A stretch of 64,000 bases of DNA from Verrucomicrobiota bacterium (GTDB lineage Bacteria > Verrucomicrobiota > Verrucomicrobiia > Limisphaerales > UBA9464), in NCBI GenBank assembly GCA_016871615.1, contig VHCX01000006.1, forward strand, positions 1 to 64,000, read 5' to 3'. The notes below the pieces were generated by a model. The model made no database searches, was not told the DNA's origin, and saw only the letters and a program-made list of their open reading frames with translations. Shown here in pieces: positions 39,808 through 48,136 of the stretch (the stretch's first letter is position 1; each line of letters starts with the position of its first letter). Position numbers and translations under genes: made by a program.

Positions 39808-39836
39808 TTGACACCCGGACCGGTGTTTGGTTCTTT
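39808..39836 (+). promoter_or_regulatory. Possible promoter of rplU-rpmA
   Basis: A perfect TTGACA at 39808-39813 lies 55 bases before the rplU start, but the region 17 bases downstream (TTCTTT) is a poor -10. The intergenic region between the divergent acetyltransferase gene and rplU is 263 bp and holds no other gene. Confidence 0.35.
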
Positions 39837-39868
39837 CTCCGTCCCCCTTTCCCGGGGGGATTGTTTTT

Positions 39869-40180
39869 ATGTACGCTGTTCTGGAAACCGGCGGTAAGCA
39901 GTACCGCGTCGCCGCTGGCGACACCCTCGAGATCGAACTCCTTCCCGCCACCGCGGGCCAGGTCCACACCTTCGACCGCGTCCTCCTCATCAACAAGGAG
40001 GGCAACGTCACCGTGGGCACCCCGGTCATCGCCGGCGCCACGGTCAAGGCCGACGTCGTCGAGCACATCCGGGGCGACAAGGTCGTCGCGTTCAAGATGC
40101 GCCGCCGCAAGGGCTACCACAAGAAGATCGGCCACCGCCAGGAACTCACCGTGGTCAAGGTCACCGAGATCAACGGCTGA
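39869..40180 (+). CDS. rplU: 50S ribosomal protein L21
   Basis: This 103-residue ribosomal protein starts MYAVLETGGKQYRVAAGDTLEIE and ends KMRRRKGYHKKIGHRQELTVVKVTEING, a full-length match to L21, which binds 23S rRNA. GGGGGA lies nine bases before the ATG as a ribosome site. It forms the standard rplU-rpmA-obg order with the two following genes, 42 bp before rpmA. Confidence 0.97.
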   Translation: MYAVLETGGKQYRVAAGDTLEIELLPATAGQVHTFDRVLLINKEGNVTVGTPVIAGATVKADVVEHIRGDKVVAFKMRRRKGYHKKIGHRQELTVVKVTEING

Positions 40181-40222
40181 CCCTGGCGCACCACCCAACG
40201 ACAGGCATTTTTTTTCAGGCTT

Positions 40223-40480
40223 ATGGCTCACAAGAAAGGTCAGGGAAGTTCCCGCAACGGACGCGACAGCGTCAGCAAGCGCCTGGGCGTCAAGGCGTTC
40301 GGCTCCGAGTTCGTGACGGCGGGCAGCATCCTCGTCCGCCAGCGCGGTTCCAAGTTCTCGGCCGGCTCCCACGTCGGCACCGGCCGCGACTGGACGCTCT
40401 TCGCGCTCAAGGACGGAACGGTGCAGTTCGACAAGGCCCGCTCCCGCGTCAGCATCGTGCCGGCGGCCGTCGCGGCCTGA
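40223..40480 (+). CDS. rpmA: 50S ribosomal protein L27
   Basis: This 85-residue protein starts [27 protein letters not shown] and includes [29 protein letters not shown], the L27 signature. It begins directly with MAHKKG, so there is no cleaved N-terminal extension as in Firmicutes. L27 reaches the peptidyl transferase centre through its N-terminus. Confidence 0.97.
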   Translation: MAHKKGQGSSRNGRDSVSKRLGVKAFGSEFVTAGSILVRQRGSKFSAGSHVGTGRDWTLFALKDGTVQFDKARSRVSIVPAAVAA

Positions 40481-40509
40481 CCGGTCCCCCCGCGGCTTAT
40501 CGAATCTTT

Positions 40510-40594
40510 GGGCGTTCTGGATCCTTGGGCGTTCTCGGCCCTCGGGCCGTTCAAGGGGTTGGCCGTTCAACGGGGTTTGGAACGCTCAAGGGGC
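40510..40594. repeat. Degenerate 17-bp tandem repeat, five units
   Basis: Units begin at 40510, 40527, 40544, 40561 and 40578. The shared core is GG(G/C)CGTTC in the first four (GGGCGTTC, GGGCGTTC, GGGCCGTTC, GGCCGTTC) and diverged in the fifth (GGAACGCTC). Units three to five also share CAAGGGG or CAACGGGG. The spacing is exactly 17 bases throughout. Confidence 0.6.
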
Positions 40595-40767
40595 GTTTCA
40601 TGGATGGCTACGGACCGTTCACGACTCCCTGGATCCGTGCCGGAACTCGTCCGAAGATCCGCTCCCGGATCCGTACCGCCCTCCACGGCACGCACCGACG
40701 CGGTCCCCAACGATGTGAACCACGGCCGGGACGGGACCGACCGCGGCTCCCCGGACTCGGTCAGTCT

Positions 40768-40797
40768 CCAAGGCGAGGCCTGCAGGCCTCGCCTTGG
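40768..40797 (+). terminator. Perfect 30-bp palindrome, probable terminator between rpmA and obg
   Basis: CCAAGGCGAGGCCTG and its exact inverse CAGGCCTCGCCTTGG form a stem of up to 13 pairs around TGCA, followed by TCTTGTC on the plus strand. The stem is strong but the T-run is poor. It may end the ribosomal protein transcript or separate it from obg. Confidence 0.5.
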
Positions 40798-40865
40798 TCT
40801 TGTCGGCCTCCCCGGGTGCCGACGGGAACCTCGCTTTCCGGATCGGTTCTGTCATTTTCCAGGTC

Positions 40866-42089
40866 ATGTTCGTCGATGAGGTCAAGGTGTTCGCCCGTGC
40901 CGGTCACGGGGGCAAGGGTGCGGTCGCTTTCCACCGGGAGGCCTACATCCCAAAGGGCGGGCCGAGCGGCGGCAACGGCGGCCGGGGTGGCGACGTCATC
41001 CTCGAGGCCGACCACGACCTCAACAACCTGATCCAGCAGTTCTTCGTCTCCAACCTGCTCGCCGAGAACGGCCAGGGAGGCATGGGCAAGGGCATGGACG
41101 GGAAGGCGGGCAAGGATCTGGTCATCAAGGTGCCCTGCGGGACCATCGTCTGGCGTCTGGACCGGGAGCCGGAGGCCCATGGGGCCGGGGACGATTCCGG
41201 GGAGGGCGGCGAGGGCGAGGGCGGCGAGGACGACGCGGAGGAGCCGCTGATCCTCTCCGCCGCCGGCACCGACCGGCCGGTCATCCGGCATTCCGGGGGC
41301 GTGCAGGCCGTCGAGCTGGACCTGGGCGCGGACGACGACGACGACGGCCTCAGCGGTTCCCAGCGGCGCGATGCCCGGAAGGGCGAGCGGGTGTGCGACC
41401 TCACCGAGCATGGCCAGCGCTTCGTGCTCTGCCACGGGGGCCGGGGCGGCTTGGGCAACCGCAACTTCGCCACGGCGGCCCGTCAGACCCCGCGGTTCGC
41501 CCAGCCCGGCGAGGCCGGTGACGAGGGTGACTTCCTCTTCGAGCTGCGGATGATCGCGGAGGTGGGCCTCGTGGGCTATCCCAACGCCGGCAAGTCCACC
41601 CTGCTGACGGCGATTTCCAAGGCCCGACCCAAGATCGCCGCCTACCCCTTCACCACGCTCACCCCGCAGGTGGGCATCGTGGAGTATCCCGAAGACTACC
41701 ACCGGCTCACCGTGTGCGACGTGCCGGGCCTCATCGCCGGGGCCCACCGCAACGTCGGCCTCGGGCACGCCTTCCTGCGTCACATCGCCCGCTGCCGGAT
41801 CCTGGTCGTCCTGCTCGACATGGCCGGCACCGACAACCGGCACCCCTGGGACGACTACCGCAGCCTGCTCGAGGAGCTCGAGCTCTACGACCCGTCGCTG
41901 CTCGAGCGACCCCTCCTGGTGGTCGCCAACAAGATGGACGAGCCCCCGGCCGAGGCGAACCTCAAGGCCTTCAAGCGCCGCGTGCGCAAGACGCCCGTGC
42001 TGCCGATCTCCGCCGCCTTCGACGAGGGCATCGCCGCGTTCCGCAAGACCATCCGCCAGATGGTCGAGGAGGCCGGGACCGAAGGCTGA
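40866..42089 (+). CDS. obg: Obg/CgtA GTPase with an acidic insertion
   Basis: This 407-residue essential GTPase is involved in 50S ribosome assembly. The glycine-rich Obg domain (GGPSGGNGGRGGDVILE, GGRGGLGNRNFATAARQTPRFAQPGE) and the G domain are clear: G1 GYPNAGKST at 237-245, G3 DVPGLIAGAH and G4 NKMDEP. Residues about 101-173 are an insertion between CGTIVWRLDRE and GERVCDLTEHGQ. It is rich in Gly, Glu and Asp (EGGEGEGGEDDAEEP, ADDDDDG) and is absent from ordinary Obg, where a short link joins these strands. There is no C-terminal OCT domain. The start is the ATG at 40866 with AGG upstream. Confidence 0.94.
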   Translation: MFVDEVKVFARAGHGGKGAVAFHREAYIPKGGPSGGNGGRGGDVILEADHDLNNLIQQFFVSNLLAENGQGGMGKGMDGKAGKDLVIKVPCGTIVWRLDREPEAHGAGDDSGEGGEGEGGEDDAEEPLILSAAGTDRPVIRHSGGVQAVELDLGADDDDDGLSGSQRRDARKGERVCDLTEHGQRFVLCHGGRGGLGNRNFATAARQTPRFAQPGEAGDEGDFLFELRMIAEVGLVGYPNAGKSTLLTAISKARPKIAAYPFTTLTPQVGIVEYPEDYHRLTVCDVPGLIAGAHRNVGLGHAFLRHIARCRILVVLLDMAGTDNRHPWDDYRSLLEELELYDPSLLERPLLVVANKMDEPPAEANLKAFKRRVRKTPVLPISAAFDEGIAAFRKTIRQMVEEAGTEG

Positions 42090-42155
42090 GCCTGCCGGGG
42101 CCCGCCGGATTGGGTCTTGGTAAGCCCCGGGTCGTGGCGTACAACGCTTTCCGCC

Positions 42156-42908
42156 ATGCCCCGACTCGTCTTCGACATCGAAACCTCGGCCGTCGGACTG
42201 GAGACCTTCGACGAGGCCCAGCAGGAGTACCTGTTCCGCGAGGCCGAGCGCCAGCCGACCGAGGAGGACAAGGCCCGCAAACGCGCCGAGATCTCGCAGC
42301 AGTTCAGCCTCTGGCCGTTCACGGCGCAGGTCGTGTGCATCGCCATGATCAACGCCGATTCCGGCAAGGGGCAGGTGCTCTACCAGTCCGACGACTACGA
42401 CGAGGAATCCCTCAAGGCGGGCGAGGCGACCGAGGACTCCGCCGCCGCCGGCGCGGGCATCGAGTTCGCCCCGCAGGTCGACGAGGTGGAGCTGCTCACG
42501 GCCTTCTGGGACGTGGCCAAGCGCTACGACGGCATCGTCACCTTCAATGGCCGAGGCTTCGACGTGCCCTTCCTGTACCTCCGCTCGGCCCTGCTCAACG
42601 TGCCCATCACCCGCAAGGATTGGCTGGGCTACCGCTACCAGACCGAGCCGCACTGCGACCTGGCCGAACAGTTCACCTTCTACAGCGTGAGCGGACGCGA
42701 CGGCGCGGCGCGGAAGTTCAACCTCGACTTCTACTGCAAGGCCTTCGGCATCCCCTCGCCCAAGGCCATGGGGGTCACGGGCATGGACGTCGGCACGCTG
42801 CTGGCCGAGGGCCGGCACCGGGAGATCGCCGAGTACTGCCTGCGCGACGTGGCGGCCACGGTGGAGCTGCACAAGGTCTGGGAGGCGCGGCTCAAGGGCA
42901 TCAAGTGA
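42156..42908 (+). CDS. Predicted 3'-5' exonuclease, DNA polymerase B-like DEDD family
   Basis: This 250-residue protein has the exonuclease motifs of the PolB-like 3'-5' exonuclease family: ExoI FDIETSAVG at 5-13, ExoII in FNGRGFDVPFLYLRSA, and ExoIII in EYCLRDVAATVEL, where the YxxxD pattern supplies the last aspartate. It is expected to degrade single-stranded DNA or RNA 3' ends with two metal ions. The stretch between motifs I and II has a short acidic insertion. It starts at the ATG at 42156, 66 bp after obg. The exact substrate is unknown. Confidence 0.8.
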   Translation: MPRLVFDIETSAVGLETFDEAQQEYLFREAERQPTEEDKARKRAEISQQFSLWPFTAQVVCIAMINADSGKGQVLYQSDDYDEESLKAGEATEDSAAAGAGIEFAPQVDEVELLTAFWDVAKRYDGIVTFNGRGFDVPFLYLRSALLNVPITRKDWLGYRYQTEPHCDLAEQFTFYSVSGRDGAARKFNLDFYCKAFGIPSPKAMGVTGMDVGTLLAEGRHREIAEYCLRDVAATVELHKVWEARLKGIK

Positions 42909-43001
42909 TCCGGACGTGGCAGGGCTCGAGCCGATGGTCCGAACCCCGGGCGAAGGCCCGCGTGTTTTGACTTCGACGGCCTCCCCCATACCCTCCGCCG
43001 C

Positions 43002-44321
43002 ATGCATATCGTCCGCGTTTCGGATGCCGACCACGCCGCCCGGCTCGACCAGGCGGCGGCCGCTTCGTCCCTGTTCGACCCCGTCATCGAGGAACGGACG
43101 CGCGCCATCCTCGAGGCCGTGCGCACCCGGGGCGACGAGGCCCTGCTGGAGTTCACCGAGCGCTTCGACAAGGCGAGGCTGACCGCCGGGCAGATCCCGG
43201 TGACCCAGGCCGAGCGGATGCAGGCCTCGCTCCTGGCCGGCCCGGGGCTGCGGGCCGCCGCCGCCGATGCCACCCGCAACATCGCCGCCTTCTCCCGGCG
43301 GTCGCGACGCCGCGACTGGTCGGCCACCAACTCGCATGGCGCCCGGGTGGGCGAGGTCTTCCAGCCCTTCCAGCGGGTCGGCATCTACATCCCCGGCGGC
43401 ACGGCGCCGCTGGTCTCCACCGCGCTCATGACCATCACTCTGGCCAAGGTCGCGGGCTGCCCCGAGATCGTGGTCTGCACGCCGTGTGGCGCCGACGGGA
43501 CGATCAATCCCGCACTGCTCTTCGCGGCCAACTTGGCCGGCGCCACGGAGATCCACCGCGTCGGCGGGTCGCAGGCCATCGCGGCCATGGTGCACGGCAC
43601 CGCCACCATCCGGCCGGTGCACAAGGTCTTCGGCCCTGGCAACGCCTACGTCGTGGCCGCCAAGCGGCTGCTCTTCGGGCACGTCTCGGTCGACCTGCTG
43701 CCCGGGCCCAGCGAGACGCTGGTGGTGGCCGACGACTCGGCCGACCCGCGCTTCATCGCGGCGGACCTGCTGGCCCAGGCGGAGCATGGTTCCGGCCATG
43801 AGCGCGTGTGGATGGTCACCCCGTCGGCGCGTCAACTGAAGGCCGTGGAGAAGGAGATCGCCCGCCAGTTGCCCGCCCTCGGCCGACGGGACTTCATCCA
43901 GAAGGTGCTCGACGCGAACACCTGGCTCATCCAGGTCCGGGACCTGGAGGCCGCCGTGGCACTGGTCAACCGGCTGGCCCCCGAGCACTGCGAGATCATG
44001 ACGCGGAACCCCCGGGCGCTGGTGCCGAAGATCCACGCCGCCGGCGCCATCTTCCTCGGCCAGGGCTCGCCGACGGTCCTGGGCGACTACATCGCCGGAC
44101 CCAGCCACGTGCTGCCCACGGGCGGGGCCGGCCGCAGCTTCGCCGGCCTCACCGTCGACCAGTTCCAGCGGCGCACCAGCGTCGTCGAGTACACCAGGCC
44201 CGCGCTGCGCAAGGCGCTCCGGGGGGTGGCCACCTTCGCCGGCCTCGAGGGTCTCGACGGCCATGGACGCTCGGCGGCCATCCGGCTCGAGGAGCCGGCG
44301 GCGGGCACCCGGGCGCGTTGA
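43002..44321 (+). CDS. hisD: Histidinol dehydrogenase
   Basis: This 439-residue enzyme oxidises L-histidinol to L-histidine with two NAD+. Diagnostic stretches are GIYIPGGTAPLVSTALM, KVFGPGNAYVVAAKRLLFGHVSVDLLPGPSETLVVADDSADP in pieces, LAPEHCEIM, and AGAIFLGQGSPTVLGDYIAGPSHVLPTGG. The zinc- and substrate-binding region includes the His of AEHGSG and the Glu-His of PEHCEI. No other his genes are adjacent. Length matches the family (about 430). Confidence 0.96.
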   Translation: MHIVRVSDADHAARLDQAAAASSLFDPVIEERTRAILEAVRTRGDEALLEFTERFDKARLTAGQIPVTQAERMQASLLAGPGLRAAAADATRNIAAFSRRSRRRDWSATNSHGARVGEVFQPFQRVGIYIPGGTAPLVSTALMTITLAKVAGCPEIVVCTPCGADGTINPALLFAANLAGATEIHRVGGSQAIAAMVHGTATIRPVHKVFGPGNAYVVAAKRLLFGHVSVDLLPGPSETLVVADDSADPRFIAADLLAQAEHGSGHERVWMVTPSARQLKAVEKEIARQLPALGRRDFIQKVLDANTWLIQVRDLEAAVALVNRLAPEHCEIMTRNPRALVPKIHAAGAIFLGQGSPTVLGDYIAGPSHVLPTGGAGRSFAGLTVDQFQRRTSVVEYTRPALRKALRGVATFAGLEGLDGHGRSAAIRLEEPAAGTRAR

Positions 44322-44359
44322 GTCACCCGGGAGTCGGGCCTGACCAGGGTGGGGGTGGC

Positions 44360-44394
44360 TTGTGTCAATAGTGAGGACAGACCCTTTTGGGATC
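44360..44394. repeat. Solo copy B of the RAYT-associated terminal repeat
   Basis: Starting TTGTGTCAATAGTGAGGAC and ending TTGGGATC, this 35-base copy differs from the right end of the transposase element (52897-52931) at two positions, with the same orientation and the same GATC border. It lies between hisD and the M48 protease gene, 32 bases before the latter's start. Confidence 0.85.
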
Positions 44395-44426
44395 TTGTTC
44401 ACGGGGGTGGGGGTGTGGTGGACTCC

Positions 44427-45224
44427 ATGGTCATGAGTTCAATACGCTGTCAGGGGTGGCTGCGGCGGGTGGCGGTGCTGGCGCTTGCCTGGGTGGCGGG
44501 CTGTGCGACGGAGCCCGTGACGGGGCGAAGGCAGTTCCGGATGACCGGTGCGAGCCAGGAGGTGGCCCTGGGCCTGAGCACCTTCGAGGCGCTCAAGAAG
44601 GAGACGCCCCTCAGCAAGGATGCGGCGAAGCGGGCCCTGCTGGAGAAGGTCGGCCGCCGGATCGCCGCGGTGTCGGGCATGACCGGGGCCCAATGGGAAT
44701 TCATGCTCTTCGAGAGCCTTCAGGCCAACGCCCTCTGCCTGCCCGGGGGCAAGGTCGGCATCTACACGGGCATCCCGCCCATCACCCGGGACGAGGCGGG
44801 GCTGGCCACGGTGATCGGACATGAGGTGGCCCATGCGCTGGCCCGCCATGGCGGTGAACGCATGAGCGTGGCCAAGGGCCTCGAGCTGGCCGGCATCCTC
44901 GGCGGGCAGGCGATGTCGCAAAGCCAGTACGCTCCGTACTTCCAGCAGCTCTATGCGCCCGTCTCGCAGGTGGCCGTCGCCCTGCCCCACAGCCGGACGC
45001 AGGAACGCTCCGCCGACGAGATCAGCCTCATGCTCATGGCCCGGGCCGGCTACGATCCGGCCGAGGCGGTCGGGTTCTGGGAACGCTTCGCCGCCCACAA
45101 CCGCGCCGCCGGAGGACAGACCCCTTGGTTCCTGCGGACCCATCCCCTGGACCAGCAACGCATCGCCCGCATCCAGCAACTGCTCCCCAAGGCCAAGGCC
45201 GAGTTCCGGCCCGCCACACCCTGA
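44427..45224 (+). CDS. M48-family zinc metalloprotease, lipoprotein
   Basis: The protein is 265 residues from the ATG at 44427, with a second ATG two codons later. The N-terminus (RRVAVLALAWVAGC) is a lipoprotein signal with lipobox VAGC, so it should be anchored in a membrane facing the periplasm. The catalytic zinc site is GHEVAHALARHGGERMS (HEVAH near residue 132) with the third ligand in RTQERSADEISL. This resembles LoiP, YcaL and BepA, which degrade misfolded outer-membrane proteins. The frame is open upstream into the solo repeat, which is not part of the gene. The next gene starts 4 bp downstream. Confidence 0.9.
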   Translation: MVMSSIRCQGWLRRVAVLALAWVAGCATEPVTGRRQFRMTGASQEVALGLSTFEALKKETPLSKDAAKRALLEKVGRRIAAVSGMTGAQWEFMLFESLQANALCLPGGKVGIYTGIPPITRDEAGLATVIGHEVAHALARHGGERMSVAKGLELAGILGGQAMSQSQYAPYFQQLYAPVSQVAVALPHSRTQERSADEISLMLMARAGYDPAEAVGFWERFAAHNRAAGGQTPWFLRTHPLDQQRIARIQQLLPKAKAEFRPATP

Positions 45225-45228
45225 CCCC

Positions 45229-45903
45229 ATGAAGCACCCCTCCCACGCACCGATCGCCCTTGCCGCCCTTCTGGTCCTGCCCCTTGCCCCGGGTTGCGGC
45301 TCCTCCGGGCCGAAGGCCGCCGGCCGGCAGGCCACGCCGCCATCGGGCGACGCCCCGGTGGTGACCTCGACAGGCCTGCCGTACCGGCCGACCGCCCCGG
45401 TGGCCTACGTGGAACCTCCGGCAGGTTTCCGCGCGGCGGCGATCGGTCCGACCCCGCTGGCCACCGTGCCGTCCGTCCGACCCGAGCCCCTCCTGCTGGC
45501 CTCGCCGCTGCGGCCCTACCGCGAGCCGAGGGCGACCAACCTCTGGGTCAACGCGGCCAAGGGCTGGCGTGGCACGCCCTTCCGCGTCGGTGGATCCGAC
45601 CGGCAGGGCGCCGACAGCGCCGGCTACGTCGTGCAACTGCACCGGGAAGTCTCGCTGGCGAGCCTGCCGCCCACCCCCGCCGAGATGTGGACCTTCGGCA
45701 GCCCGGTCGGGATCGCCGCCTTCGCCCCCGGCGACATCGTCTTCTTCGGCGACCTCAATTCGCTCTCGCCGATCCACGTGGGCATCTACGTGGGCGACCG
45801 CTCCTTCACGCACAGCAGCAACGGCCTCGGCGTGAGCTTCGCCTCGCTCGACGACACCTACTGGAAGCCCCGGTTCCTCGGGGCGCGCCGCCCGAAGCGC
45901 TGA
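45229..45903 (+). CDS. NlpC/P60-like lipoprotein lacking the catalytic cysteine
   Basis: This 224-residue protein has a short hydrophobic signal with a Cys at 23 (PGCGSS, an imperfect lipobox). A Pro-rich linker of about 80 residues leads to an NlpC/P60 papain-like domain at about 105-215. The usual catalytic Asp-Cys-Ser-Gly is Asp129-Ser130-Ala131-Gly132 here (GTPFRVGGSDRQGADSAGY), so the nucleophile is Ser. The histidine of the site is kept (PIHVGIYVG, His183), followed by FTHSS. Active family members cut peptidoglycan stem peptides; this one is probably a binding or regulatory protein. It follows the M48 gene by 4 bp, which suggests a joint cell-envelope role. Confidence 0.78.
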   Translation: MKHPSHAPIALAALLVLPLAPGCGSSGPKAAGRQATPPSGDAPVVTSTGLPYRPTAPVAYVEPPAGFRAAAIGPTPLATVPSVRPEPLLLASPLRPYREPRATNLWVNAAKGWRGTPFRVGGSDRQGADSAGYVVQLHREVSLASLPPTPAEMWTFGSPVGIAAFAPGDIVFFGDLNSLSPIHVGIYVGDRSFTHSSNGLGVSFASLDDTYWKPRFLGARRPKR

Positions 45904-46000
45904 GGCGGGCACGCCACCCCGGTCGGGTGGAGCCTGGAGCCAACGGGGGCGCCAGTCGTGCCCCGGTCGTGCCCCGGTCGTGACGGAGGCCCGCCGGGAC

Positions 46001-47953
46001 TCAGCGCGGCAGGGCCTCGGGCAGGTCGGCGATGGCGTACACCATCGCAGCCATGGCGGCCGAGCAGCGGGCCAGCGCCTCGGGATCCACCTTGTCGACG
46101 GTGTCGGCCTCGGTGTGGTGCACCCGGAAGTACCGCGTGCGGTCGACCTGCAGCGACATCACCGGCACGCCCCGTTCGAGCAGCGGGGCGATGTCGGCGG
46201 CCACGCCCCGCGAGTCGGCCTTGCCGGCGCCGAGGCGTTCCCCGAGGTAGGCGTGGACCGGGGCGAGCCTGGCGCGCGCGGCGTCGCTGCCGGTGAAGCC
46301 GAAGCCCAGCGGCGTGAAGGTGCCGGCGTCGGCCTCCAGCGCCACGACATGCCGGGACAACTCGTCGGCATGGGCGTCGCGATAGCCGAGCGCGCCGCGC
46401 CCGCCCGATTCCTCGTGCGTCCAGAGCACGCAGCGGACGGTGCGCCGCGGACGCAGGCCGAGCCGCTTCATCCAGCGCAGCGCCTCCCACGCGGCCACGC
46501 AGCCCCCGCCGTCGTCCTGGGCCCCCTGACCGACGTCCCAGGAATCGATGTGTCCGCCGAGCACGACGATCTCGTCGGGCCTCTCGCGGCCCCGGATCTC
46601 GGCCACGACGTTGCGGTTGGTCGCCGTGCCCCGCCCGGACGCCGACATCGTGAGGTGCAGGGTCACCGGCCGGCCCCGGGCCACCTCGCGGGCGATGCGG
46701 CCGGCGTCCTCCGGGGCCAGCGCCGCGTGCGGGATGCGGGGCACGCCCTCCTCGTAGCGCATCACCCCGGTGTGCGGGGTCCGCAGCGAGTCGTCGGCCA
46801 CCGAGCGAATGAGACTGGCGACGGCACCGGCCCGGGCGGCCTCGATCGCGCCCTGGGTGCGGAAGCGGACGGTCTGCCCGTATTCCGTGAAGGGGGCGTC
46901 GAAGACGACGATGCGACCCCGGGCCTCGGCCGCCCGCTGCGACAGCTCGGCGAAGTTGGTCACCACGACGACCGGAGCGCGGATGCCTTCCGGCGGGGTG
47001 CCCACGCTGCCGCCCAGGCCGAGCATCGGCAGGCGCTCACGACGCGGGGTGAGCATCTCCACCGACTCGGCCCCGCGCTCCCAGCGCGGCACCACCACCG
47101 GCTCGCCGCGCACGTTCTCGAGGCCGTCGTCGCGCATCCGGGCCAGGATCCAGTCCACGGCCGACTCCAGCGCCGGCGAGGCGCTGGGCCGCGCGCCGAA
47201 GGTGTCGCACAGCTCGGCCAGTCGGTCCCAGCCTCCCCGCGAGGCGAGCATGCCCGCGACCAGCCGGTCCATCGCCGCCCGGGTCTCCACCGGCAGCGCG
47301 TCCGCCGGGGATGCCGGGGACGCAGACGCGGCGGCGATGGGCCGCCAGCCGAGGTTGCGCAGGGCCGCGGTGGTGCTCCACGAGGCGACGCCAAGGGGCT
47401 TGCTGCGCTCGATCTCGCCCTCGCGCAGCGACAGGCGCTTCCCACGCGTGTCGAGGTCGATGATCCGGCGCCCATCGAGCCAGACCGACACGTTGGTGGA
47501 CACCACCCGCAGCCGCACCGCGTACCAGCGGCCGCTCTCGAAGCGCTCGAGCTGCGTGGTGGAGTTCTGGTTGGCGGAGTCGCCGTCGATGTTCGAGAGG
47601 CCGACGACGCTGCCGCCCCAACCCCCGACGATGAGCGTGAGATGGTCGGGCCCGACCGGGAAGGTCAGCCCGCAGAAGAAGTCGATGCCCAGCACGCGCT
47701 GGGCCTCGAGCGACAGCTCGTAGTCGACCGTGGGGAACTCGTTGGTCCAGTGGACGCCGGTGAGGATTCCCTGGTTCAGCACCAGCGTGCCGTCGCGCAC
47801 CTCGATCTCGCCGGCGCCGGCGAAGGGCGTGGCCTCCCAACCGGCCTGGGTCTTGCCGTCGAAGAGGGGCTTCCAGGGAGACTCGGCGGCCCGGACGCCA
47901 CCACCGACCAGCCATGCACCGAGAACCAGAGCCCGAAACATCCAGAGCTTCAT
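46001..47953 (-). CDS. Secreted M28-family metallopeptidase with N-terminal DUF1080 domain
   Basis: This 650-residue protein has a signal peptide (residues 1-23, VRAAE). Residues about 26-215 form a DUF1080/3-keto-disaccharide hydrolase-type jelly roll: PLFDGKTQAGWEA, LSLEAQRVLGIDFFCGLTFP, GRWYAVRLRV, and VWLDGRRIIDLD. After a helical stretch and a PA-like insert comes an M28 aminopeptidase with zinc ligands in GGHIDSW (His468), QGAQDDGGG (Asp480), HEESGG (Glu514/515), LEADAG (Asp542) and HHTEADT (His613). The enzyme should trim N-terminal residues of peptides outside the cell; the jelly roll probably binds glycans. It diverges from the U32 gene. Confidence 0.88.
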   Translation of the reverse strand: MKLWMFRALVLGAWLVGGGVRAAESPWKPLFDGKTQAGWEATPFAGAGEIEVRDGTLVLNQGILTGVHWTNEFPTVDYELSLEAQRVLGIDFFCGLTFPVGPDHLTLIVGGWGGSVVGLSNIDGDSANQNSTTQLERFESGRWYAVRLRVVSTNVSVWLDGRRIIDLDTRGKRLSLREGEIERSKPLGVASWSTTAALRNLGWRPIAAASASPASPADALPVETRAAMDRLVAGMLASRGGWDRLAELCDTFGARPSASPALESAVDWILARMRDDGLENVRGEPVVVPRWERGAESVEMLTPRRERLPMLGLGGSVGTPPEGIRAPVVVVTNFAELSQRAAEARGRIVVFDAPFTEYGQTVRFRTQGAIEAARAGAVASLIRSVADDSLRTPHTGVMRYEEGVPRIPHAALAPEDAGRIAREVARGRPVTLHLTMSASGRGTATNRNVVAEIRGRERPDEIVVLGGHIDSWDVGQGAQDDGGGCVAAWEALRWMKRLGLRPRRTVRCVLWTHEESGGRGALGYRDAHADELSRHVVALEADAGTFTPLGFGFTGSDAARARLAPVHAYLGERLGAGKADSRGVAADIAPLLERGVPVMSLQVDRTRYFRVHHTEADTVDKVDPEALARCSAAMAAMVYAIADLPEALPR

Positions 47954-48136
47954 GGCCGCACCATGCCCCGGGCCGGCCGGCGGCACAAAGCAGAAGGCGC
48001 CGGATCGACCGGGGCGACGGCAGACGCTCCCCGGGTCCGGTTTGCTGGCGGTCGGACAACCCACCTCGGCGACCTCCTGCGGTGGTCCACTGGTATTCTT
48101 CCCGGGCGCGGGGTGTCCTGCTATCGTGCCGGCCTC

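Larger units (their letters stand above)
40481..40865. other. Intergenic region between rpmA and obg with repeats and a palindrome
   Basis: These 385 bases hold no recognisable gene. They contain a degenerate tandem repeat of 17-base units at 40510-40594 and a perfect 30-base palindrome at 40768-40797, both listed separately. A promoter for obg is not evident. Confidence 0.6.

Noticed and set aside
45945..45985. Short direct repeats (GTCGTGCCCCG) between the NlpC-like and M28 genes
   Set aside because: Two to three copies of 11 bases in a convergent intergenic spacer, too few to claim more than slippage.
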